Shown: piece after piece, positions 55,265 through 64,000 of the stretch | Layout: each line of letters opens with the position of its first letter | How positions within the stretch are numbered: position 1 is the first letter of the stretch | NCBI GenBank assembly: GCA_977006965.1 | Contig: OZ345376.1 | Coordinates: 1,922,001 to 1,986,000, forward strand | Direction: 5' to 3' | Source: Phymatolithon calcareum | Lineage: Eukaryota > Rhodophyta > Florideophyceae > Hapalidiales | DNA: 64,000 nucleotides | Made by a program: the position numbers and the translations under genes | The notes under the pieces: generated by a model | Database searches by the model: none | Told to the model about the DNA's origin: nothing | Seen by the model: the letters and a program-made list of their open reading frames with translations, nothing else

Positions 55265-57359
55265 CAGTCAGCCCTCGCTAAGTGGATACTGTCGGGAGAC
55301 AGGGTCCATATCCAGTTGTGGAGGTTATTCAGTTACCGAGATGAATCATAAGTTGATATCATATCGGAAACCTTAAAGTTTATTAAAAAAACTGGAAATT
55401 TTGGTCTGCCTCTGTGCTTGAGTTATCTCCACACGTAGGTGCCTTTGCGCGTTCGCAAGCGCCCGAGTTACAGAAGAATCAACCTCAAATTTGTCCTCCA
55501 GAAGAGCCTTGGCAAGCGCAACAGCCTTTAGCTGCTCCTTCAGAGGAGGCAGGGTAACTTCCAGCTCATCTTCATCATCGTTTTCATGACCATTTTCGTC
55601 ATTTAACATACTAATAGCATAATCCGCAAGAGCATCATCGGTAGAATATTCCGTGCTTTCCCCATCATCGTCCATGTTCAACAAATCTGAGATGGCGATT
55701 CGTGTACGCACGGGCGCGAGATTATCAATTACTGATTGAAGATCTTGGGTTGCTAAGTTATCCCAGTTGTCTGGAGGGGACTGATCGTCTGGAGAAAGGT
55801 TCTCCTTGAGCAGACCTGTCGCCTTCCAACAATTAAAGATTACATGGGACGGCATCCATTCCCAAACACTTGTCGCCAATCTCATTGACGTGAGCTGATC
55901 AATGTTGTAGATATTCTGAACATTCAAATCTGTAAAGTCAATAGCCCAATTGTATTGAATCTTGCGATATCTGATCTTGAACGATGCAATTATTCCGGCA
56001 TCCATGGGCTGGATTTTAGACGTGGTATTTGGAGAAACAAATCTAACATTGACGTTGTTGAGGGCAGGAAGATTGTCGACTGTTCCATGAGCACTGCAAT
56101 TGTCGGACAGCAAGATGATCTTTCTTCCTGGATTCTGTGCAATATAGTCGTCAAGCCGTTGGAGCCATGGAAAGAAGATCTCTCTCCTCATCCACGCCTT
56201 CTTATTGTTATAGTAATCGAATCCTAGCTCGTGACCTGCCTTCTTGTTAAAGGGCCTTGGCCTCCTGGCGTATCCAACAATTGTTAATGGAAACTTCTCA
56301 GTACCATCTGCATTACAGCACAGAAGATACGTCAGCCGAGTCTTATCTTTTTTACGACCCTTGAGCTGCTCACGGGCAATGGTTCGGTCGGGAGCCATAC
56401 GATAATAAAGGCCGGTCTCATCGCAATTCCAAATGTCCTTAAGATCATAATTTTTAAGCTCCGATTGAAGGTGAGGGAGCAATGCAGCTATGGCACCATC
56501 ATCGGCATCGCTGGATCCCCATGAGACTTGTACGACTTGAAGCCATGCCTTGCCTGAAAATTTTGAAGCCACCCATTGGAGAATTTTAAGTAGATTTTTT
56601 TATCGTCTGGAAGCCTCTGGGTCATTAAAGACGCTAATCTAGCTCCCTTCTCCTTAATCATGTTTCCATTGACATATCTCTTGAGGGCGTGCTGATCAAA
56701 GACCCACGTCGCCAACGCGGATTCTAGCTGTGGATGTTGACACTGCAGCACTCTCTTTCGGTTCGGCTCGTGGAGCCGCGCCGGAAGGGAACATGGCCTC
56801 AAAATGAGGTCTTTGTTTTTCATAATTCGTGACAGCACAGGCTGACTTGGTAGCTTACTGAGATTAAACTCAGTCGCTGCCCATTGGGCAAGATCGCTTT
56901 GGGTGGAAGGTAGGGAATTCTCAATTCTACGAGCGCGCTCGGCTAGAATTTGACGCTTATGATCGATGGAGAGGGTCAGTAAACCCATGATTCGGTGATA
57001 CGGCAGATAGGAATGTAGGATCAAAGGAAGGCTGGGGTACGGATTGCCTGTCCAGGGCGACTGACCACCACTTTTCTACTACAGTATTTTGATGACGCTG
57101 ATTTGCATCAAGGATTTGTGATGATGCATTCCAGATGATTTACATGCCGTCATCAGTGATTAGCTTTGTACACTCAAAAATTTAATTGTTAAATAGGTTT
57201 CTGCGCCGTGACTGACCGTTTTCAATATCCACTTGGAGAATATTCACCTCAACCTAAAATTTGATTAAATTTTATTGGGTCCCAACTTGGTGGAGCCGTG
57301 TCGTATCCAGTTGGAGCGGATATCCAGTTAGTGAATATCCAGTTGGTAAGGGAGTACTG
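55265..57359 (-). mobile_element. Tigger/pogo-type transposon
   Basis: A 2,095-bp element with imperfect inverted ends of about 24 bp (CAGTCAGCCCTCGC... and CAGTACTCCCTTAC...), both reaching TGGATA. It is flanked by TA at 55263-55264 and 57360-57361. The homologous empty site with one TA is at 2504-2505. Near the right end TATCCAGTTGG recurs three times. It carries one transposase gene. Confidence 0.95.
55373..57024 (-). pseudogene. Tigger-like transposase with CENP-B-type DNA-binding domain
   Basis: The N-terminal part (57024-56510) has an HTH region and a CENP-B/Tc5-type domain (ATWVFDQHALKRYVNGNMI, FSNGWLQNFQARHGFKSYKS). A one-base frameshift near 56515 leads to the catalytic part with IWNCDETGLYYRMAPD (first Asp), KIILLSDNCSAHG (second Asp) and NTTSKIQPMDAGII (third Asp), giving a DDD triad as in pogo/Tigger. 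The C-terminus is acidic, then helical, ending TKISSFFNKL. Total about 560-570 residues, normal for Tigger. With a single lesion it was recently functional, or the frameshift is an assembly error. Confidence 0.9.
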
Positions 57360-57607
57360 TAGTGCCTTTATTTCCCATTATTTCTCTCCACAAAGCCTAG
57401 TCCTGCAACGAGAACTACCGCTACATTGGCAAACTCCCAATGTTTGTGCCAACCGACCGACCTTATTTTTTCCCATTACAAACATGCATATATGATACAT
57501 TGTGGGCTCGCTCGCTCGCGCAGTACCATAACTTTAGTTTTATTAAATTTAATTTAATATTATTTTAGTATTATTTTAGCCAGGCCTAGAGGTACTTCTC
57601 AGACTGA

Positions 57608-57994
57608 ATGTCTGCAAATATATTCTATGCTGTTTACGACAATATCGATTGTGTCAAATTGGGCGTGTGTATAGGCCCAAGTATTGCAGTTTATTGTAAA
57701 TGTGGCTCGCTGGGCAACGGGAGGTTAAAAGGTACTTTGATGCCGGCTGTTCTTACTTTGTTTTCCGTCCTACAACTTGGTACTGTACTTCTTAGTCTGG
57801 TTGTTGTCAGTACAGTGGTCTGTGCGGTTTCGTTTATTGTGAAACGTGTGCCCGTGGAGACGGTCACTGTCTCCACTACAGTATTGGTGAGATGTCTTCT
57901 TGTGTATTGGGAGAGGGACCTTCTTGAGAATACAGATTTTGCGTCCGTCTTATCAGTCTGGAAAAGTCCACGGTTCCAGTCCTATATATTTTGA
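57608..57994 (+). CDS. Hypothetical 128-residue frame
   Basis: A frame with a hydrophobic segment (PAVLTLFSVLQLGTVLLSLV, about residues 46-65) that could span a membrane. It contains the inverted repeat GTGGAGAC/GTCTCCAC (57855-57876). There is no family match and no supporting context. A chance ORF is as likely. Confidence 0.15.
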   Translation: MSANIFYAVYDNIDCVKLGVCIGPSIAVYCKCGSLGNGRLKGTLMPAVLTLFSVLQLGTVLLSLVVVSTVVCAVSFIVKRVPVETVTVSTTVLVRCLLVYWERDLLENTDFASVLSVWKSPRFQSYIF

Positions 57995-58790
57995 CTGGTA
58001 CATGAGGACGCGGTATTGGTCATAGTGGCTACTGTGTGCATCTATGGGATAATTTTTTCATAATGATTTCTAGTTTTCGGAAGTGGAATTGCTTTGCAAG
58101 CAACTTTTCGGAGTGGACCTGCGAAGAACTTTTGTGCAATCGTTATGCAAGTTTTTGCACAAAAGTGTCTGTAAACATCTGGAGCGAAAGTTTTCAAATC
58201 GAAGCTGCACGTGACATCAATCAGTTCAAGCCATGCTGCGTCCTCGTATCCAGTCCACAAAATAATGACTGGTAGAGGGGATATTTTTTGACTGGTTCTA
58301 TCCCGTGATCTTGATGAATCCTAAGGAAATTCTAAAGAGATGCGATCTCCCGGTAGGAGATATGATAGGCGTTGGATACGAGGACCTAACTGGTCCTTAC
58401 ATTACTTTGTTTTTCATTCGTTTGCTAGGGTATATTCTTCACTCCCAGGCTGGTAATCAATCAAAAAACATTCCCAACAGAGTCATTCTTGACGCTTCAA
58501 CGCTGCATAATATGTTCTACATGTTAGCGTGGAAACTCTAGCTTTAAAATTCCCTGTGCTGCGATTCAGGAATGACCGCGAGATAGTTCTTCCGTGCTGT
58601 CTTAGGATGATCGGAAAAGCATAAAGTCGAGGACGGTCTCTCACGTGTTTTCGTTGGACTATTAATGACAATAGGGAGCAAGAACAAACGGAATAGTCAC
58701 TTTACTCGCGGTGTGCGCCGTCTTCTCTTCGGCACTTCTTGACTTCATTTCATTCCACTTACTGAGGTCGGAGGCTCTTGTTATCGCCGA
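57995..58790. other. No recognisable gene
   Basis: Short frames only (one at 58305-58541 reads PKEILKRCDLPVGDMIGVGY but matches nothing I know). Confidence 0.35.
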
Positions 58791-59259
58791 TTAGATATCT
58801 TGGGTTGATATATCTCCAAGGAGAGAGGCGCATGTTCCGGGTACACATTGTAGTAGTATCCTGCGAACGAGCCTATTATCATCCATGCGAAGAACATATC
58901 CTACCGATCTCCAGCGATGGTTTTTAATCCATTGTCTCACCGGCATTGAGGACTCTCTTGCTTCTTCCGCTATCGTTCTTTTGCTCATAGCGATCAGAAT
59001 CTTCGATACGGTACGGTTAATATTCTTCAGGAGTGGAGGATTCACATCCGTATATCAAAGTCGAGACGATCGAGGTTCTCCAGAGGCGTAAGTGAAGCGG
59101 GAGCGGTAGTGACGTTTTCGTGAATAGTCGATAGAGACATTTGAAACGTGATTTGGCAATTTCGACACGGTAGGAAACGGGCGTCATAGGGTCTGTTATT
59201 CCTGATTGCATTGTTCCTAAGTACTTGAAATTCATCACATTGTCAAGAGTTTCACCCAC
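58791..59259 (-). pseudogene. C-terminal part of a different LINE reverse transcriptase
   Basis: Minus-strand frames: VMNFKYLGTMQSG, VEIAKSRFKCLYRLF, LWRTSIVSTLIYGCES (59259-59050), then after a frameshift LLKNINRTVSKILIAMSKRT, WIKNHRWRSVGYVLRMDDNR and LVRRILLQCVPG. The FKYLG, LIYGCES and GYVLRMDD boxes are typical of the post-RT region of LINEs common in animals, unlike LINE-M/A here. It is truncated upstream at about 59270. Confidence 0.7.
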
Positions 59260-59561
59260 GTCTGACGAGAAAGACCGCGCGATTTTGCTGAAAAGCCCTG
59301 CCTAAAAAACGCTGACCAAGTTTTATAGCTTTGCCACTGCGTCACGATACTTTAAAAAACATTCAGAAAAGCAATGGTTAGTGGCGCTAGGAGGGTCGCC
59401 TGGTGCAATTTAGGATAAGGGACCTACTGAATCTGTATTTACTAGGCCTTCTTTGTAGGATAATCTTTCTGCTGCTTCTTTGCTGACAAAATCCGTTTGG
59501 GCATGAGGATAAATTGAATAACATATTTTCGTTTCGGACATCTTAACGGCACAAAAAGCTC

Positions 59562-59627
59562 AAGGTATCCAATAGTACTGAGCTAAATTGAATTTATGTA
59601 ATTCAGTTCAGTATTGTTGGATACCTT
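59562..59627. repeat. Hairpin with about 28-bp arms
   Basis: AAGGTATCCAATAGTACTGA and eight further bases pair, with three mismatches, with the inverted copy ending GTTGGATACCTT. The loop is about 10 bases. MITE-like size, no TSD confirmed. Confidence 0.75.
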
Positions 59628-59787
59628 AATCACACTTGTAGCGTTTTGAACTGGGCATCGTGACATACACATGACATGTATTGACACCCACGGTCAAAGT
59701 GTGTAGCGTGGGTGTTAAAATGTTTTTTAGGTGTTGCGGACGGGTACTTGATATATGCATAAACGTATTGCACAGGTAAACACATAG

Positions 59788-59827
59788 CGGATGTGGGTGG
59801 TACCATCCTTGGTACTACCCACATCCG
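59788..59827. repeat. Hairpin with 18-bp arms
   Basis: CGGATGTGGGTGGTACCA and TGGTACTACCCACATCCG are separated by 4 bases, with one mismatch. Followed at 59897-59998 by a tandem pair of about 50 bp (GCGAAGGCCTGTCG...). Confidence 0.8.
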
Positions 59828-60049
59828 TTCAACGTGCAGCCTCGCCGTGGTTAGCATTTTCGACTGGGAGAGGCACTTCAGGGTGCAACAGGAGCGAATG
59901 CGAAGGCCTGTCGATGCCTCGCGGCCGCACTGTGAGGCGAACGGGCGCGAAAGCGAAGGCCTGTCGTTGCCTCGTGGCTGCACCGTATCGCCTCACGCAT
60001 TCCATAGGTGTCTCTCCCACGTTGTGAACTTGAGCAAAAGGACTCGACA

Positions 60050-60420
60050 GCGGCCATCTCCCAATTGGCCAATATGAAACTGATGAGTAAACCAGCGCCA
60101 ACCAAAGTGATCACCAGCTTGGCATCGCGCGCCCATTCTCGCGTTTTCAACAACAACTTTGCGCCGGCACATATTTCGCACGCACATAGTTCTCTCGTTT
60201 CCTCTTCCAGGCCTTCTGTTCCTGAGTTCCTGGGACACACAGTCGCCCCCAGACAGAGTCATAAATTGCGCGTCGTGTCAGCATATAGCACGCCTCAATC
60301 AACCGATCGACAGAGACAGAGACGATCAATACACTTTTCCATTTGGCTATTTAACCGTATGCCCTTTCCTGTCATTCAGGGCTTCTCAGCTACAACTAGG
60401 CGATCTCTACCAACGCGAGA
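60050..60420 (+). repeat. Diverged copy of the mosaic-repeat centre
   Basis: It matches 5150-5540 and 14270-14610: AAAGTGATCACCAGCTTGGC, TTGCGCCGGCACATATT, CGCGTCGTGTCAGCATATAG, GACGATCAATACAC, ATTCAGGGCTTCTCAGC. A fourth copy of the A/B/C repeat, without the flanking arms. Confidence 0.75.
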
Positions 60421-62369
60421 ATAGAGTCGCCATGGGGTTTGATAACAGCTACTGCCCAGTCCGGTTAATGAGTCATCCAGAAAACGTCTGATCGCTGAGA
60501 AGCAAAAGCACAAAAAGGAAAAAGAGTTAAAACCAGTGTCCCATTGCAACAAAAGAAATGGCGAACTCAATGAAATACCTCATAATGACGAAGCCGATGC
60601 TGTACAAAACGAGATCACATGTCCCCGCAGGGCTGTCCGGAAGAGGATACATGTCTTCCCAGATAACTTGCAACAATATTGGCTACGGAAGTTTTAGCAC
60701 ATTTTCAAACTTCTTCAGTCGTGACTTCTTCCACATGCGAGGCGCGTAGGACCAGCAGAGTGAGGAGACTGACCGTATCGTAAGAGTGATCTCTGCTCTG
60801 AAATTGCCGCTTATTGCAAACGAGAATGCGTGTCAGTTTCTGTCTTTTCAATCTCGCCTTCGGCGCACAATGATGTTAAAATAGCTCCTTGGTATCAGTG
60901 GCACTCCTGGAATGTCTCCTAGACTTTGATCTCTGCGTCATCTTGACGGGAGCGGTATGTTTCCTGCAAGTCGTGCATTCTTTGCGCTGCCGAGCGCATA
61001 AGAGTTTCGCGCGATCTTAGCAGGAAAGGACTGCTCTATGCAAAGGCCATGCATTCTTATCACTGACAAGCGCGTAAGATCTCTGTGTCCCAGAAAGTCC
61101 AGGGCAACGTACCTGGGAGGTGGCAACGCAGAGCGCACTCGTCTTTTTGGGTGAGTCAGTTGTTTGGGTTGTAGAAGAAGTGTAGATATTTATTTAAAAG
61201 TTGTCAGCGCATCTGCAGACACTGTTGTTTGGGCTGTGCATTTTTCATTTCAGATAAGCGTAGAGACTGCTCGGCCAATGAATATAGAACTTCTCAAATT
61301 GAGTTTTCAGGCTTTTTTGAGAAATGCTATGATAGTCTGTCGGAACCGAACGCATTCCGAAGGAACGTGTGCACTGTCAGTCTACCGTGAACAGTGCACG
61401 TTCATTGTAAATAATGAACGCAAAATATGTGCTCCTCTCCAAACGCTACAGTCCCGATGATGAATATGTGGTTTTCCTAGATCATGTTATTAACCTATCA
61501 CTTGCGGCCACGTTTCTACAATTTAATCAGCTAATCACGAAAGCGCCCCTACTAGCGCCTCGGAATCCGACATGGCACCGCAGCGTTTACTGCACTCCAA
61601 CTGTACTGTCCGTAGGTTGCTTACAGCTCTACATGTCCTGGTACAATTCCATTGGCCGTCGTCGAACGACGGTTGTGTCAAAGCTCTGCAAGAATTGGGC
61701 TTCATCACTTAATTTTTGATACAAAGATTTCCTCATAATTAACCTGACACAACGGAAGCAACATTTTTAATTAATTTTTTGAAACATAATGTTTCTGCTT
61801 TTGTCCCCCTCCTAACATTCCCCTGCTACCACTTCATAACGCGTCCATGCCACATATCCATACTGAGGACGTTGCTATTGGCTTGGAGATCACGGACAGA
61901 CTTACATACGTCTGCCCGAGAATTTTAAAAGTATAGATTCTACAAAACGTCATCATCCTGCAGAATTCGTGAAAGGTACATGGGAAAAACTGACAAAATG
62001 AACTTTTAAGGAAACACTGAGTAGACATTTTACTTCAAAAAATCTTGAAATTTTAATCCCCTTAACGTGCCAATCAGATGTCCAGAATGGCGATTTCTCT
62101 GGCAATCACATCGCGAGAATGACGAGTTCCGTAATTCGCATCCCGGTATATACCATAATTGGTGGGCTCGCTCGCTCGCACGGTACCATAACTTTAGTTC
62201 AAGTGAAGACACCTCAATGGTTGTTTATTTTCAAATATTGAATTGAAAATTATAGTACTTGGTACTTCGTTATTAATTCCCTACTTTTCAAAATAAAAGT
62301 ATTTTGTAATTAGTTGGTTGCTTTTTACTATCGAAAATGATTGTACTTGGTAATAGGAGAGTGCATCAT
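60421..62369. other. No recognisable gene; short shared motif
   Basis: Frames such as 61414-61719 are open but unassignable. A tail-G trace lies at 61180-61230. The motif GGGCTCGCTCGCTCGC followed by ACCATAACTTTAGTT occurs at 62163-62200 and 57508-57540, suggesting a shared element end. Confidence 0.4.
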
Positions 62370-62998
62370 GCCGAAAGGTTTGCCTTAAGCCTAGTTACAC
62401 GGAAGAAGTACCTTGAGCTCGCAGAGGAATACTACCTTGAGTTCGCAAAGGAATACCAAGGAAGAGAAGAAGATCTAGAGTAGGTATCGAAGGATATCGG
62501 ACATCGCAGACGCGAAGAGCACCTTAACGAAGCTTTGCAAAAAGCGGGGGAAGGAATGGTATATAGAAAGCAACTCATAGAGGAGACGACAATAATATAG
62601 AGTTTCTAAGAGTAGGGACGGACAGTTAAAATCCCGATTGACAAGCCGATTGAACTTCCAGGAGTGTTATATATAAGGGACAGAGCTGCGCGGTTAAGAT
62701 GTCTCAGACTTCTTTTCAACAGAGCTCCTTTGCCGAGAAAATCAGTTCGCGCGAATAACTTTTGGATTGGTGCTGTGCTTGAGCTTGTTGTCCTTCAATG
62801 CACACTAAGGTCTATGAAGATGGACCAAGAAATAGAGCATGAATGCAAAAGACTTACTCGAAGCTCAAAGGAAGAATAATTCGGATGGAGAAGATATTGG
62901 GAGACTATTAGAGAGGTGACGATCGAAGACAGCGAGAAGCTTCGCTGTTATTCAAATTGAGGATTAGGAGCTTTCAAAATAAGTCAACAGATATCCCC
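62370..62998 (+). pseudogene. LINE-A ORF2 C-terminus and 3' end
   Basis: AERFALSLVTRKKYLELAEE, YQGREEDLE then a stop, EEHLNEALQKAGEGMVYRK, two stops, RTVKIPIDKPIELPGVLYIR, LRCLRLLFNRAPL and HECKRLTRSSKEE, then the 3' stem and CTTTCAAAATAAGTC. It is longer than most 5'-truncated copies here and clearly older than 32664-33191. Confidence 0.75.
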
Positions 62999-64000
62999 CA
63001 TAACCGGGGTGGAGCCTGATTGTAATCCGGCTTCACTACAATATTCCGTCCTCAATCGGACAAACTAGCAACGCAAGTTATCACATTTTCTCTCTCCCCA
63101 CCATTCCGATGCCACATCGGCTGAGACCGGAACAGAGAATGGCGCTCCACGCAATGTGATTGCACCGGTACCGAATAACTTGGTGAAAAGGAGTTGCGTG
63201 AGGAAGATGATGAGAAATACGGACGCATCCACTTGTGAAGGTGAAACTTGAGAGGGAAGAATCGCATTCGTCATAAGAACAGGCCCACCTTAATCCTGCT
63301 CCGTTCCGTTCCGACCGGTATATGCGAAAGCATCGCTGCTAGTGTTATGCTCACACCGCATGTTGGAACCTGTCCTTGTCCAATTTGTTCAAAACACGTA
63401 GCGGTGAATAAGGTTGTGGCGACTACTGCGGGGAGAGTGGGAGCAAGACTGCAGGTCGGGAGAAGCGCTAGGAAAAACTAAATATGCCCTTCTCCGCTTC
63501 GCAGTTGATACCGCCCCTAAGATCCGAGCTATGAAGCGTGCGGGTGTTACTCCGTTTCTTCCGCCAACGATATTTCACAGTAACTGATGTCGTACTTTTT
63601 GTACAGCCAAATAGTGCGATCATGAGGATGTTCTAGGGCACTGGATACTCTTTTTTCATTTGAGAATGCTTAAAAACTTAATACTATCGAGCTTCTATTT
63701 CAAAAGCGTAGTCCAGTTGGGAAAGAGTGTGGAACCGACGGGTCAAGTACTATAACGTCCCTTATAGTAGGAGGGCGACGAAAAGGAACCGTGGCCCTCT
63801 ACCGTGTATTTTCCACGGCAGTTCCAGAGTGTCTTTCACTAAAATAATGACAGAACCGTGAACTGAGTACAGATCACAGTGTACCGCAGCTCCGTGACGC
63901 TGGTCGTGCTCTTAAAGAGAGTAGATAATGTCCGAAGGGACGTTGCCTTGCATATAGTCAAATTCGAGCTCGCGAAAACAATTTCAGACTTTCCGGAAGA
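62999..64000. other. No recognisable gene
   Basis: One frame (63248-63481) has GTCPCPICSKHV, a Cys cluster too short to call a zinc finger. Nothing else is assignable up to the window end. Confidence 0.35.

Larger units (their letters stand above)
48831..57500 (-). repeat. Mosaic repeat, unit C
   Basis: Reverse-complement copy of unit A (2370-7437), sharing even the LINE-B junction (54252). It is continuous with the dehydrogenase right arm, as unit B is on the left. Interrupted by the 3.3-kb TIR element and by Tigger. Confidence 0.75.

Noticed and set aside
1-64000. CRISPR arrays, bacterial operons, rRNA or tRNA genes
   Set aside because: No regularly spaced direct repeats, ribosome-binding-site spacing or RNA gene signatures were found on either strand.

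Overview
The window is eukaryotic nuclear DNA, most of it transposable-element wreckage with very few host genes. The evidence is spliceosomal-type introns (GTAAGT donors, a TGCTAAC branch site, 74-86 nt long), non-LTR retrotransposons with poly-A or A-rich tails and target-site duplications (TSDs), and DNA transposons of eukaryotic superfamilies (Tigger/pogo, PIF/Harbinger, hAT, MULE, piggyBac-like). A compact intronless sugar-nucleotide dehydrogenase gene and a secreted cupin gene would fit an alga, and a red alga of the Chondrus type is my best guess. That is inference only. I saw no tRNA, rRNA, CRISPR or bacterial operon structure.

Layout. About 1.1-2.2 kb holds retrotransposon tails and a broken MULE. 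About 2.4-7.4 kb is a long mosaic repeat (unit A) interrupted by a 1.2-kb TIR transposon. 7.4-8.6 kb is a hAT remnant. 8.6-13.1 kb is a LINE on the minus strand (LINE-A) that itself carries three later insertions. 13.1-16.2 kb is a foldback repeat (unit B), running into the only convincing host genes: a UDP-glucose/GDP-mannose dehydrogenase-family gene (18.3-19.4 kb, minus) and a frameshifted cupin gene (20.1-20.6 kb, plus), divergently arranged around a 29-bp palindrome. 23.4-31.4 kb is a piggyBac-like element split by a nearly full-length LINE (LINE-M, 24.4-29.7 kb). 36.1-42.9 kb is a second piggyBac-like element containing a Harbinger-like element, which contains a 2.5-kb foldback element. 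44.8-57.5 kb is an inverted, decayed copy of the left side (unit A/B plus the dehydrogenase gene). It carries its own insertions: a 780-bp retroposon, a LINE tail, a solo-LTR-like piece, a 3.3-kb TIR element with WD40 remnants, and a Tigger element. 58-64 kb is mostly unrecognised sequence with LINE scraps.

Names used below are local labels: LINE-M, LINE-A, LINE-B, LINE-D (non-LTR families); tail-G, SINE-E, SINE-F (short retroposon or tail families); R780 (780-bp retroposon, three copies); units A, B, C (copies of the mosaic repeat).

The most useful observations are these. (1) Several LINE and SINE families with different sequence share one 3' RNA architecture (two-part stem-loop running into CTTTTAAATAAA) with apparent compensatory changes. 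(2) Two diverged LINEs keep an ATGA stop/start overlap between ORF1 and ORF2. (3) The inverted duplication supplies empty sites for many insertions, so boundaries, TSDs and order of events can be read directly. (4) There is a three-level nested transposon with a Harbinger transposase that has two possible splice acceptors, one of which skips an in-frame stop.
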